A stretch of DNA of 9,613 nucleotides from DAOQAK01 sp043801235 (GCA_043801235.1 JAZDMF010000382.1:1-9613), one strand, 5' to 3'. Shown: positions 1 to 6,846, numbered from the stretch's first letter. Numbers and translations are program-made. The notes: generated by a model from the letters alone, not told the origin.

Positions 1-271
1 TTACGTAATACAAATAAACGACAAAAAAAACAACAATTCAAGGTTGTTGCTGATTTTTGTCAACAAATTATCAACATATTACGTATGAATTAGGCGGAGT
101 TAGGGATTAATTTTAATTTTAAACGCAAGTCAATAGCGAAATGTGTTAGAAATATAGTGTAAATATAAGAATCTTTTCAGAAAGCATAAATTATTTCTCA
201 GCCATTAATACCCCCTGTTATTATAAATATCTTAACTTTGTTTCTGTTACCAACAGCAATACATTAAACCC
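1..271. other. Non-coding upstream region
   Basis: No convincing gene is visible here on either strand; a minus-strand frame ending at base 1 is closed within about 80 bases. The stretch is very AT-rich. It holds the inverted pair TACGTAATA (2-10) and TATTACGTA (77-85), and a weak hairpin CAACAA/TTGTTG (31-36, 44-49) followed by a short T run. That hairpin could be the tail of a gene left of the window. A promoter-like box lies at its right end. No function is assigned to the inverted pair. Confidence 0.6.
233..240 (+). promoter_or_regulatory. Putative Bacteroidota -7 box before the 272 gene
   Basis: TAACTTTG fits the Bacteroidota -7 consensus TAnnTTTG exactly and sits 31 nt before the ATG at 272, implying a leader of roughly 25 nt. 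No clear TTG-type -33 element lies 19-21 nt further upstream. The call therefore rests on one box and its position. Confidence 0.45.
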
Positions 272-1069
272 ATGACACAAGAAACGAACAACAGCGATGA
301 CGAACTCGAAAAACTCCGTATAGAAAACGAGATAAAAAAAATGAAGCTTACGCTTAAACATGGTGCCGATTTTTCGCATTCGCCGGAAGAAAGTAAACTG
401 GATCCTTTACTGGAAGCGCAATTTCTTGATAACATCGAGCGATTTGAAAATGCTTACAACAACTGCAAACAGATTCCTGTATATGATTTAATAGGAAAAC
501 CGGAATATAAAAAAGCCGGTGTTATTCCTGATGATGAAATTCACACGGAATTGCAAAAAATAATGCAGGTGATGAACGAAAACGGAATTTTTCTTGATAC
601 TCTTTGTGAAGTTGATGACCGTGTGCTTTACCGTTTTATTACTGAAGAACTTTTTTTACATGAAACCGATGATATAAGAGTGGCCGGAATGGCACACAAT
701 TTTATCTTTGAAGAATTTCATCCGAATCACGATCACGATATCAGAAACCACAGTACCGATTTTATTGAAACCTACCTGAATAAAGAATCTGATTTCTATA
801 ATACATTTCTCACAAAGGAAGCGGAAAATGATAACATATTAAAAAATTTCAGGGATGCATTTTCATCTTTTTCGCTTAATCATTTCGAAATTAAAACCAT
901 CCATTTTGATGAAGAAAATGCAAATGTGGGTTTTGAAATAAATTTTTCCGGAACCATTGAAGGAAGCACCGAAACACAAAACTTTTCAGGTGAAGGAAAA
1001 ATCGAATTGATCTATATGTATGATTACTGGTGTATTCACACAGTAAATTTCCCGTCTTATATCAGCTAA
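272..1069 (+). CDS. Conserved uncharacterised Bacteroidota protein, cytosolic
   Basis: This is a 265-residue acidic protein with no signal peptide and no membrane segment, so it is probably cytosolic. An N-terminal charged helix (about residues 9-28, rich in E and K) looks like a short coiled coil. A helical middle part (about 45-185) follows, with a histidine-rich stretch at 150-160 (H150, H153, H155, H160). The end (about 203-260) alternates polar and hydrophobic residues like a beta-sheet and closes with a DYWCIHTV strand, which recalls the last strands of NTF2/SnoaL-like folds. That fold is inference. I recall similar sequences as conserved hypothetical proteins in Bacteroidota but know no function. 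The ATG at 272 follows a promoter-like box and no better start is seen. It is probably monocistronic, because a repeat-rich spacer separates it from the next gene. Confidence 0.85.
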   Translation: MTQETNNSDDELEKLRIENEIKKMKLTLKHGADFSHSPEESKLDPLLEAQFLDNIERFENAYNNCKQIPVYDLIGKPEYKKAGVIPDDEIHTELQKIMQVMNENGIFLDTLCEVDDRVLYRFITEELFLHETDDIRVAGMAHNFIFEEFHPNHDHDIRNHSTDFIETYLNKESDFYNTFLTKEAENDNILKNFRDAFSSFSLNHFEIKTIHFDEENANVGFEINFSGTIEGSTETQNFSGEGKIELIYMYDYWCIHTVNFPSYIS

Positions 1070-1100
1070 GGAAGAATCATCTTAATGCAATTCCTTTTCA

Positions 1101-1108
1101 TATTTTTG
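1101..1108 (+). promoter_or_regulatory. Putative -7 box for the phosphohexomutase operon
   Basis: TATTTTTG matches TAnnTTTG and is followed by CA, a common Bacteroidota context. It lies 32 nt after the upstream stop codon and about 210 nt before the phosphohexomutase ATG. If it is used, the transcript carries a leader of about 200 nt with heptad arrays and hairpins. No -33 TTG is visible at the expected spacing. A weak inverted pair, AAGGAA (1068-1073) and TTCCTT (1091-1096), just before it could end the preceding transcript. Confidence 0.4.
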
Positions 1109-1117
1109 CACAATCAC

Positions 1118-1145
1118 AACTTTGAACCTTTAACTATAAATTGAC
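1118..1145 (+). repeat. Degenerate 7-bp array, AACTTTG type
   Basis: Four consecutive heptads can be laid out without gaps: AACTTTG (1118-1124), AACCTTT (1125-1131), AACTATA (1132-1138) and AATTGAC (1139-1145). All begin with AA and most contain AACnT. The copies have diverged, so this is a decayed tandem array rather than a fresh microsatellite. It begins the repeat-rich leader of the phosphohexomutase gene. Its role is unknown. Confidence 0.5.
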
Positions 1146-1222
1146 AGTAAAGCGCAATGACTATAAATAACGCTGCGCAGCAGCAAACTTGTCTACCGAT
1201 AGGTAGATGACTATGAATAACG
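1142..1222 (+). repeat. REP-like element with palindrome and hairpin flanked by direct repeats
   Basis: Two near-identical 16-mers, ATGACTATAAATAACG (1157-1172) and ATGACTATGAATAACG (1207-1222), flank a small structured core. The core holds a perfect palindrome GCTGCGCAGC (1172-1181) and a hairpin with stem TCTACC (1192-1197), loop GATA (1198-1201) and stem GGTAGA (1202-1207). Two G-U pairs plus one further pair can extend the hairpin outward. TGACAGTAAAGCG (1142-1154) recurs with one change at 1257-1269. The hairpin looks like an A/T-substituted version of an intergenic TCTGCCGACAGGCAGA-type hairpin I recall from other Bacteroidota; that comparison is from memory. It may be a dispersed repeat or a folded leader RNA. 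Confidence 0.55.
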
Positions 1223-1245
1223 ATTTTTGATTTCAGATTTTTTAC

Positions 1246-1307
1246 TAATGACTTAATGACAGCAAAGCGAAAAACCACTAATGACTATTTTCTTAATGAC
1301 TAATGAC
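1246..1307 (+). repeat. Interspersed TAATGAC heptamer array before the phosphohexomutase
   Basis: Five exact copies of TAATGAC lie at 1246-1252, 1254-1260, 1279-1285, 1294-1300 and 1301-1307; the last two are directly abutting. The final copy ends 8 nt before the ATG at 1316, so the array fills the place where ribosome-binding signals would be. Because 7 is not a multiple of 3, and the unit contains both TAA and TGA, such an array puts stops in every plus-strand frame just before the gene. The function is not known. Confidence 0.7.
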
Positions 1308-1315
1308 AATTGATT

Positions 1316-2659
1316 ATGGACGCATTCAAAGCATACGACATCCGCGGTATATACAACAAAGATTTCAATAAAGAAGACGTTTACAAAATAGGTTTCTATT
1401 TACCCGGCTTGCTGAAAGCATCGAAGATACTTGTGGGACGCGATGTCAGAACTTCCTCTCCTGAAATTTTTGAATACCTATCAAAAGGCATAACCGACAG
1501 CGGCGCTGATGTTCATTACATAGGTCTTGCCACTACACCTATGGTTTATTACATTACAGCAAAATATAATTTTGATGCCTCGGTGCAGATCACTGCCTCG
1601 CATAATCCGAAAGAGTACAACGGTCTTAAAATCTCCAGAACAAATGCATTGCCTGTTGGCTTTGACACGGGTTTAGGCGAACTGGAAAAGCTTATCAAAA
1701 CAGCAAAACCCGAACCTGTTTCAAAAAAAGGGAAGATTATTGATCTGGATGTCCGCAATGAATATATTGCCTTTTTGAAACAATATGTTTCGGATTACTC
1801 AAATTTAAAAATTGCTATTGACTGCTCAAATGGCATGGCCTGTCTGCTCATCAAGGAATTTCTGAACAAAGGAATTATTTATCTGTATGATGAACTTGAC
1901 GGAACCTTCCCTAATCATGAAGCCAACCCGCTTGAAGAGGAAAATGTGGAAGATTTGAAACACCTGGTACTTAAAGAAAAGTGTGATATAGGTGTAATTT
2001 TCGATGGCGACGCCGACCGTGTGATGTTTGTTGATCAAAACGGGAAATTTGTATCTCCTGATTTGATGATTGCGGTTCTCGCTCATTATTTTCTGGAAGA
2101 AAAAGGGTTAAAAGGAAATGTAATTCAGGATATCCGTACTTCAAAAGCCGTAGCAGAATATATTGAAAGAATGGGAGGCAAAATGCATATGTGGCGCGTA
2201 GGCCGCGCCTATGCAGCCATGAGACTGCGCGAAATTGACGGAATTTTCGGTGGAGAACTGGCCGGTCATTATTATTTTAAAGATTTTTTTTATTCCGATT
2301 CCGGTATCATGGCCTGCCTCATCATGCTTGGAGTCATCAGCAAAATGAAAACAAAAGGAATTTCATTTTCTCAACTCATCGGGAACATTGCAAAATATGC
2401 CAACTCGGGTGAAATAAATTTTAAGATCGTGAAGAAAACAGAAGCCATGGAAAAAATAAAAGATTATTTCACATCCCTTGAAAAGCCTGTTGCATTCTAC
2501 GATTTCGATGGATACCGAATTGAATTTCAAGACTGGTGGTTCAACATAAGGCCATCTAATACTGAGCCATACCTGCGTTTCCTGGCTGAAGCAACTGATA
2601 TGAAATTGCTTCAGGAAAAAATAAATACAGTAAAAAATATTATTAAAGAATTCAGCTAA
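1316..2659 (+). CDS. manB: Phosphomannomutase/phosphoglucomutase (alpha-D-phosphohexomutase)
   Basis: This 447-residue enzyme interconverts hexose 1- and 6-phosphates in the cytosol, supplying mannose-1-P or glucose-1-P for nucleotide sugars used in envelope glycans. The four family signatures are all present: the phosphoserine loop TASHNP (93-98, S95), the metal loop DGDADR (230-235), the sugar-binding loop GELAGH (313-318) and the C-terminal phosphate-binding loop RPSNTEP (412-418). The length is typical of a complete bacterial enzyme. I chose the ATG at 1316, which gives MDAFKAYDIRGIY. An in-frame TTG at 1310 would only add two residues and overlaps the repeat spacer. The next gene follows after 10 nt. 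Mannose versus glucose preference cannot be read from the sequence, so the symbol is a best guess (pgm/manB type). Confidence 0.95.
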   Translation: MDAFKAYDIRGIYNKDFNKEDVYKIGFYLPGLLKASKILVGRDVRTSSPEIFEYLSKGITDSGADVHYIGLATTPMVYYITAKYNFDASVQITASHNPKEYNGLKISRTNALPVGFDTGLGELEKLIKTAKPEPVSKKGKIIDLDVRNEYIAFLKQYVSDYSNLKIAIDCSNGMACLLIKEFLNKGIIYLYDELDGTFPNHEANPLEEENVEDLKHLVLKEKCDIGVIFDGDADRVMFVDQNGKFVSPDLMIAVLAHYFLEEKGLKGNVIQDIRTSKAVAEYIERMGGKMHMWRVGRAYAAMRLREIDGIFGGELAGHYYFKDFFYSDSGIMACLIMLGVISKMKTKGISFSQLIGNIAKYANSGEINFKIVKKTEAMEKIKDYFTSLEKPVAFYDFDGYRIEFQDWWFNIRPSNTEPYLRFLAEATDMKLLQEKINTVKNIIKEFS

Positions 2660-2669
2660 AATTCTTCTG

Positions 2670-3593
2670 ATGAAGTTCCTGCCAAAAATATTTTTAATAT
2701 TACTATTTATTGCTTTTTCGTTTCAACAGGGAAGGACACAGAATAATATCGCCTCCGACACTGTTCACTTAAATAAAAAACGTCTTTACTCTGTAATTGC
2801 TGCCGAAGCCCTTACTGTTGGCGGATCGCTTTACCTACTGAATAATTTATGGTACAAAGATTATCCGCGTTCATCTTTTCATTTTTTCAACGACAACAAG
2901 GAATGGCTGCAGATGGATAAACTCGGGCATGCTACTACTTCCTGCACTATCGGCGCTTTGGGTTATTATTCGCTTAAATGGTGCGGAGTTGAAAACAAAA
3001 AAGCCATCTGGTACGGCGGTGGACTTGGTTCCGTGTACCTTCTTACTATTGAAGTCCTTGACGGGCTCTCAAGCGAATGGGGGTTTTCACTGGGCGATTT
3101 TACCGCCAACACATTCGGTTCATTCGTTTTCATGAGCCAGCAGCTTGCATGGAACGAACAACGCATTATTTTTAAATGGTCTTATCACAATACAAAATTT
3201 GCTGATATTCGCCCCGACCTGCTCGGAAGCAATTTGCAGGAAAGCGTTCTGAAAGATTACAACGGACAAACATACTGGCTTTCCGGAAACATTCACTCCT
3301 TTATGAAAAAAGATTCACGGTTCCCGAAGTGGCTTAATGTTGCTATAGGATATGGAGCGGAAGGAATGATTGGCGGGTATGAAAACCCTTCTGTTCATGA
3401 TGGTGTAATTATGCCTGAATACAACAGGTACAGGCAGTTTTATCTTTCACCTGATATTGATTTTACACGCATCCCCACAAAATCAAAATTTTTAAAACTG
3501 CTGTTTTACTCCCTTGATTTTATAAAAATCCCCGCACCCACATTGGGATTTTCAAAAGAAAATAATTTCCGCTTCCACCTGCTTTACTTCTGA
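2670..3593 (+). CDS. DUF2279 family envelope protein
   Basis: This 307-residue exported protein matches DUF2279, a family of unknown function. A signal peptide (about 1-24) is followed by hydrophobic segments near 41-60, 89-104 and 113-130. The conserved family pattern is visible: D83 and H87 in MDKLGH, E128 and D131 in EVLDG, then WGFS (137-140), D143 and N147 in GDFTAN. These clustered polar residues inside hydrophobic segments look like a binding or catalytic site, but no reaction is established. The C-terminal part (about 200-307) has alternating aromatic and polar residues and ends in FRFHLLYF, as beta-strand membrane proteins often do. It starts 10 nt after the phosphohexomutase stop, so it is probably co-transcribed with it, which hints at an envelope-glycan connection. 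That link is inference. Confidence 0.85.
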   Translation: MKFLPKIFLILLFIAFSFQQGRTQNNIASDTVHLNKKRLYSVIAAEALTVGGSLYLLNNLWYKDYPRSSFHFFNDNKEWLQMDKLGHATTSCTIGALGYYSLKWCGVENKKAIWYGGGLGSVYLLTIEVLDGLSSEWGFSLGDFTANTFGSFVFMSQQLAWNEQRIIFKWSYHNTKFADIRPDLLGSNLQESVLKDYNGQTYWLSGNIHSFMKKDSRFPKWLNVAIGYGAEGMIGGYENPSVHDGVIMPEYNRYRQFYLSPDIDFTRIPTKSKFLKLLFYSLDFIKIPAPTLGFSKENNFRFHLLYF

Positions 3594-3634
3594 TACTGCA
3601 TTTTTTTTTATTACGTATGCTTTGACCATTTTCA

Positions 3635-3642
3635 TATCTTTA
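3635..3642 (+). promoter_or_regulatory. Putative -7 box before the TPR lipoprotein
   Basis: TATCTTTA, followed by CG, differs from TAnnTTTG only in the last base and lies 18 nt before the ATG at 3661. This would give a short leader of roughly a dozen bases. An uninterrupted T9 run at 3601-3609 just upstream may mark the end of the preceding transcript, but no stem precedes it. No -33 TTG is seen at the usual distance. Confidence 0.4.
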
Positions 3643-3660
3643 CGCTAAATATATTCAATC

Positions 3661-4068
3661 ATGCGAAAACATGTTTTATTATTAATTGTTATTTCAACAA
3701 TGGTCTTGTCATGCAAACCGGGTCAGGAAAAAATTGACAGAATGCTGTATGAGGCCATTAACAAAATTCAGAAATCCGATAGCAAAGGGGCTATTGAAGA
3801 TCTGACTGAAATTATCGGGTATCAGGAGAATAATTACCAGGCTTATTTTTACAGGGCAAATGCTAACTTCAACCTCAAAAAGGCAAAGGAAGCTCTTAAT
3901 GATTACAATAAAGCTATTGAACTTAAGCCTGATTATGCTGATGCCTTCTATAACCGCGGCCTATGCAAACAATACCTTGGAGATAAAACAGGCGCATGCA
4001 GCGACTGGGATAAAGCCGTTGTTCTTGGGAAGCCGAATGTAAAGGATATGTTGAACAACTGCGAATAA
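3661..4068 (+). CDS. Small TPR-repeat lipoprotein
   Basis: This 135-residue protein has a lipoprotein signal peptide (1-17) with lipobox VLSC and predicted lipidated C18. The mature part is almost entirely tetratricopeptide repeats: a partial one at about 25-55, a good one at about 58-91 (YQAYFYRANANF...ALNDYNKAIELKP) and another at about 92-124 (DYADAFYNRG...GACSDWDKAVVLG). TPRs are protein-binding scaffolds, so this is likely an adaptor in the periplasm or on a membrane face; no partner is evident. The residues after the cysteine (KPGQEK) do not clearly match the surface-export signal of Bacteroidota lipoproteins. It has its own promoter-like box and a heptamer array directly after its stop, so it is probably transcribed alone. 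Confidence 0.9.
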   Translation: MRKHVLLLIVISTMVLSCKPGQEKIDRMLYEAINKIQKSDSKGAIEDLTEIIGYQENNYQAYFYRANANFNLKKAKEALNDYNKAIELKPDYADAFYNRGLCKQYLGDKTGACSDWDKAVVLGKPNVKDMLNNCE

Positions 4069-4103
4069 AATTCCAAGTTCCAAATCTCAAATTCCAAATT
4101 CCA
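4069..4103 (+). repeat. Tandem 7-bp array, AATTCCA type
   Basis: Five gap-free heptads begin right after the TPR gene's stop codon: AATTCCA (4069-4075), AGTTCCA (4076-4082), AATCTCA (4083-4089), AATTCCA (4090-4096) and AATTCCA (4097-4103). Three are identical and two differ by one or two bases. An A-rich purine stretch follows. The unit differs from the heptads at 1118 and 1246, but the period is the same. No hairpin is formed. Confidence 0.75.
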
Positions 4104-4202
4104 AGAGATAAGAATAAGAAAGAAAAAAGAAATTAATAAAACATAGTCATACTAAAAGCTGAAACCGGATAGCAGAATGCAAAAAACATTCAAACGTAAT
4201 CA

Positions 4203-4230
4203 AACTTATAACTTGTCAACTTATTAACTT
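4203..4230 (+). repeat. AACTT array with 7-8 bp spacing before the DUF2027 gene
   Basis: AACTT occurs at 4203-4207, 4210-4214, 4218-4222 and 4226-4230, giving steps of 7, 8 and 8 bases. The last copy ends 6 nt before the ATG at 4237. As with the TAATGAC array at 1246-1307, the repeats occupy the spot normally used for translation initiation signals. The rest of the 4104-4236 spacer is A-rich, with no clear promoter box or stem. Confidence 0.5.
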
Positions 4231-4236
4231 AGAGAA

Positions 4237-5337
4237 ATGAAATTTAAACCCGGCGATAAAGTAAGTTTTCTCAATGAAAGGCGCGACGGCATCGTAAAAA
4301 AAGTTCTGAACAATAAAATGGTCATTGTTGAAATTGAGGAAGGTTTTGAAATACCAGTGATTGAAAGCGATCTGGTTAAATCAAATCCGTTTGAAGACGA
4401 AAACATCCCTGCTGTTAATAACGAAAACCCCGAACCTGAAAATGAAGAAAGGTTTCCCGAACGATTTGCTCTTGATGATTCCGGTACTGATGACAAAAAA
4501 TTAAAACCCGGATTCTACATTGCTTTCATTCCTGAAAACGAAGAGCAGTTTCTTGAAAGCAGCTTTGCAGTATACCTTCTTAACAATACTTCTTCAGATG
4601 CTTTATTCACTTATTCGCTGATGGAAAACGGAAAATATATTTGCACCGATTTCGATCGTATTGATGAGGCAACGGCTCTGTTATTGACCGATATTGATAA
4701 ATCAGGGTTCGATAAATGGGAGCATCTGCAATTTCAGTTTGTTTTTTTTAAAAAAGGATACGAATCTTCAAAAAGTCCGCAAACTATTGAACTGCGTATA
4801 AAACCGCTTCGCTTTTACAAGGAAGAAAACTATGCTTTTCTTTCCGCTATTGGAGAAAAATGCTTTTTAATTCCTTTTTCAGAAAAAGAAAAACAGGAAC
4901 CCGAAGAATGCCCGCATACCGGACAGGTATGGAAAGAAGAACAATGGAAAAACGAGAAAATTATGAAATTACCGGGACTTAAAATCGTAGGGCATATTAA
5001 CGATTTGCAGAAACCTGCCGCATTTCCGGAAAAACATCTGACCGAAAACGGTGTTGCAGAAGTTGATCTTCACATAGAAGAACTTATTGACGATTTCTCA
5101 AAATATAAAAATCATGAAATGCTTTCCCTTCAGCTGAATTATTTTGTGAAAATGCTTGATAGCGCCATTACTGATAAACTTAAAAAAATCATTTTTATTC
5201 ATGGTGCTGGTAACGGCATGCTGAAGCAGGAAATCATCAGCAGGTTAAAAAACAATTATCCCGATTTGATTTATGCTGATGCTTCAATGCTTCGGTACGG
5301 TAATGGAGCAACAGAGATAATTCTTAAAAACCATTGA
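4237..5337 (+). CDS. DUF2027 and Smr domain protein
   Basis: This 366-residue cytosolic protein matches the Bacteroidota family with an N-terminal small beta-barrel, a DUF2027 core and a C-terminal Smr domain. Residues 1-48 (MKFKPGDKVSFLNERRDGIV...) look like an SH3/Tudor-like barrel. An acidic, proline-containing linker spans about 50-90. The beta-rich DUF2027 core runs about 91-215. The Smr domain (about 272-366) shows VDLH (276-279, the LDLHG position), HGAGNGML (322-329, the HGxGxG loop) and a closing YGNGATEIIL. Smr domains occur in nucleases acting on DNA or on mRNA and collided ribosomes; the substrate here is unknown. Such proteins are often mislabelled MutS, but the MutS ATPase and mismatch-binding parts are absent. 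There is no signal peptide. It stands alone between two long spacers. Confidence 0.9.
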   Translation: MKFKPGDKVSFLNERRDGIVKKVLNNKMVIVEIEEGFEIPVIESDLVKSNPFEDENIPAVNNENPEPENEERFPERFALDDSGTDDKKLKPGFYIAFIPENEEQFLESSFAVYLLNNTSSDALFTYSLMENGKYICTDFDRIDEATALLLTDIDKSGFDKWEHLQFQFVFFKKGYESSKSPQTIELRIKPLRFYKEENYAFLSAIGEKCFLIPFSEKEKQEPEECPHTGQVWKEEQWKNEKIMKLPGLKIVGHINDLQKPAAFPEKHLTENGVAEVDLHIEELIDDFSKYKNHEMLSLQLNYFVKMLDSAITDKLKKIIFIHGAGNGMLKQEIISRLKNNYPDLIYADASMLRYGNGATEIILKNH

Positions 5338-5384
5338 ATTGCCTCGCCTCAAATGGACGGATATCATAGCAGCCAACACATAAA

Positions 5385-5435
5385 GTCAAAAAAAATGCTA
5401 CATTTATTTTAACATGAAAAACCATCTTTTTTGAC
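5385..5435. other. Near-perfect inverted repeat in the spacer after the Smr gene
   Basis: GTCAAAAAAAATG (5385-5397) and CATCTTTTTTGAC (5423-5435) are complementary at 12 of 13 positions around a 25-nt loop. The T6 run within the right arm could let it act as a weak terminator for the gene ending at 5337, but the stem is mostly A-T. A second small hairpin, ACCGT (5434-5438)/GGTG/ACGGT (5443-5447), abuts it. It could instead be an operator for the esterase gene starting at 5511. No TAnnTTTG box was found here. Confidence 0.4.
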
Positions 5436-5510
5436 CGTGGTGACGGTACTGAAAACCTGTTTTTGAAAAATGCCTGATCCCTTGCGTTCCATTTGAAGAA
5501 TAAACATCCC

Positions 5511-6717
5511 ATGAAGATACTGCTCAGCTTACTCTTTGTTTTATTTTTCTCTGCATCTTTATGTTCCCAGTCTTTGGTCCGTGTTAAACATTTCGGAAAG
5601 AACAAAGGGCACATAAAAATGTACCTGCATGTCCCTCCTGATACAAACAAAAACAAAACAATGCCGCTGGTGGTGGTATTGCATGGCTGCATGCAATGTG
5701 CAGGTACCGTAGCTGCACAAACCGGATGGAACAAACTGGCCGATGAATACGGTTTTTATATACTGTATCCGGAACAGAGAAGGGTCAACAATCCGGCAAA
5801 ATGTTTCAAATGGTATAAAAAAAAATAATGGCGAAAATTATTCTATTAAAGAAATGATTGATTTCATGAAAGCGGGTTATGCCATCGACTCCTCAGAAGT
5901 ATACATCACAGGCCTTTCGGCAGGTGCTGCCATGAGCGTGATCATGATGGCAGATTATCCCGGCACTTTTAAGTCAGGGGCTGTTTTTGCGGGAGCGCCT
6001 TATAAAGCCGGACAGGGATTGATCTTAGGCACACTGACGATGCTGGGATGGAGACTGAAATCGCCGCAGGGATGGGGAAATGTTATCCGGAAAAGCAATC
6101 CCGGCTATACCGGTAACTATCCTGATATGATCATTTATCAGGGAAATAATGACTGGATAGTGAACAAAAGAAATGGAGTGGAATTAATGGAACAATGGAC
6201 GGATCTGCACAATACCCCTTCACAACCGGCTGAAACAGTTCCGCAATTTTTAGGTAATAAAGACATTGAACGGAATGTTTACCGCGATTCCATAAATAAT
6301 GATGTTGTTATTTTTTATAAAGTAAACAGGCTGAATCATGCGTTGCTTGTGAATCCCGGCTTCTGCAAAACAGAAGGCGGCAGGACAGGTTTTTTTGCGA
6401 AAGACAAAAATTATCATTCTACTTTATGGACTGCTTATGATTTTGGATTGATCACTGCACCTGTGATAAGCGGAAAAACAGTTGTTGAAAAAGAAGAAAA
6501 AAATATCATCTATACCGTTCCTTTTTCAGATAAATCAACCTATAAATGGTCCTTCCCGTACGGATGCACTGTTGTTAAAAACGAAAACTCCAACACAATA
6601 ACTCTTGACTGGGGGGATTCTTCCGGAAGTATAAATGTTACAGAAACAGATTCGTTGTTTTGTAATAAACAATACCAGACACTTTTTGTGAATGTCATTG
6701 ATGCTGATGTGAAATGA
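5511..6717 (+). pseudogene. Secreted PHB-depolymerase/feruloyl-esterase-like hydrolase, frameshifted
   Basis: The two halves lie in different frames and meet at an A9 tract (5817-5825). Frame one runs from 5511 to a TAA at 5826-5828; the rest continues in the +1 frame to 6717. Removing one A gives a continuous 401-residue protein. It has a signal peptide (1-19), the oxyanion-type LHGC (57-60), the nucleophile motif GLSAG (134-138, S136), and likely catalytic D214 (GNND) and H276 (LNHALL), i.e. an alpha/beta-hydrolase of the esterase/PHB depolymerase group, probably cleaving esters on polysaccharides or polyesters outside the cytoplasm. About 317-385 is a PKD-like tail (YKWSFPYGCTV...NTITLDWGDSSG). 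No T9SS sorting domain follows. I chose the ATG at 5511; an in-frame TTG at 5493 would only add six residues before the signal peptide. It may be a sequencing error, a true pseudogene or a slippage-expressed gene. Confidence 0.85.
5817..5825 (+). other. A9 homopolymer at the frameshift site
   Basis: Nine consecutive A residues follow TGG TAT. Read straight, they give three lysines and then a TAA stop; with eight A residues the frame continues as KKNNGENYSIKEMID, which joins the family motif smoothly. Tracts of nine or more A are known sites of polymerase slippage in bacteria, so some full-length protein could be made even if the DNA length is real. Confidence 0.8.
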
Positions 6718-6846
6718 ACGGATATATTGCAATGAAACAAAACAATTGCATTAAGCCAATTTGAAGGTTAAACTCGTGTACACCTTAATGGCGTTTTCAG
6801 ACGGGTATTATTTATAGTAAAGGAAAAACATGGTATTTTAGCCTGA

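Noticed and set aside
31..58. CAACAA/TTGTTG hairpin followed by a T run, as a terminator of a gene left of the window.
   Set aside because: The stem is only 6 mostly A-T pairs, the T run starts several bases away, and no upstream gene is visible.
3601..3609. T9 run after the DUF2279 gene as an intrinsic terminator.
   Set aside because: No stable stem precedes the T run.
77..3619. The 11-mer TATTACGTATG occurs at 77-87 and at 3609-3619, both upstream of genes.
   Set aside because: In about 9.6 kb of AT-rich sequence many 11-mers repeat by chance, and the two sites sit at different distances from their genes.
4237..5337. Reading the Smr protein as MutS2 or a mismatch-repair gene.
   Set aside because: Only the Smr domain is shared; Walker ATPase motifs and the MutS core are absent, and the N-terminal part matches DUF2027.
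5324..5734. Minus-strand open frame of 136 codons overlapping the esterase start.
   Set aside because: It overlaps the well-supported Smr and esterase genes, has no recognisable motifs, and its composition is that of an antisense shadow.
6725..6756. Inverted TGCAAT/ATTGCA pair after the esterase as a terminator.
   Set aside because: Only 6 pairs, with no following T run; expected by chance in AT-rich DNA.
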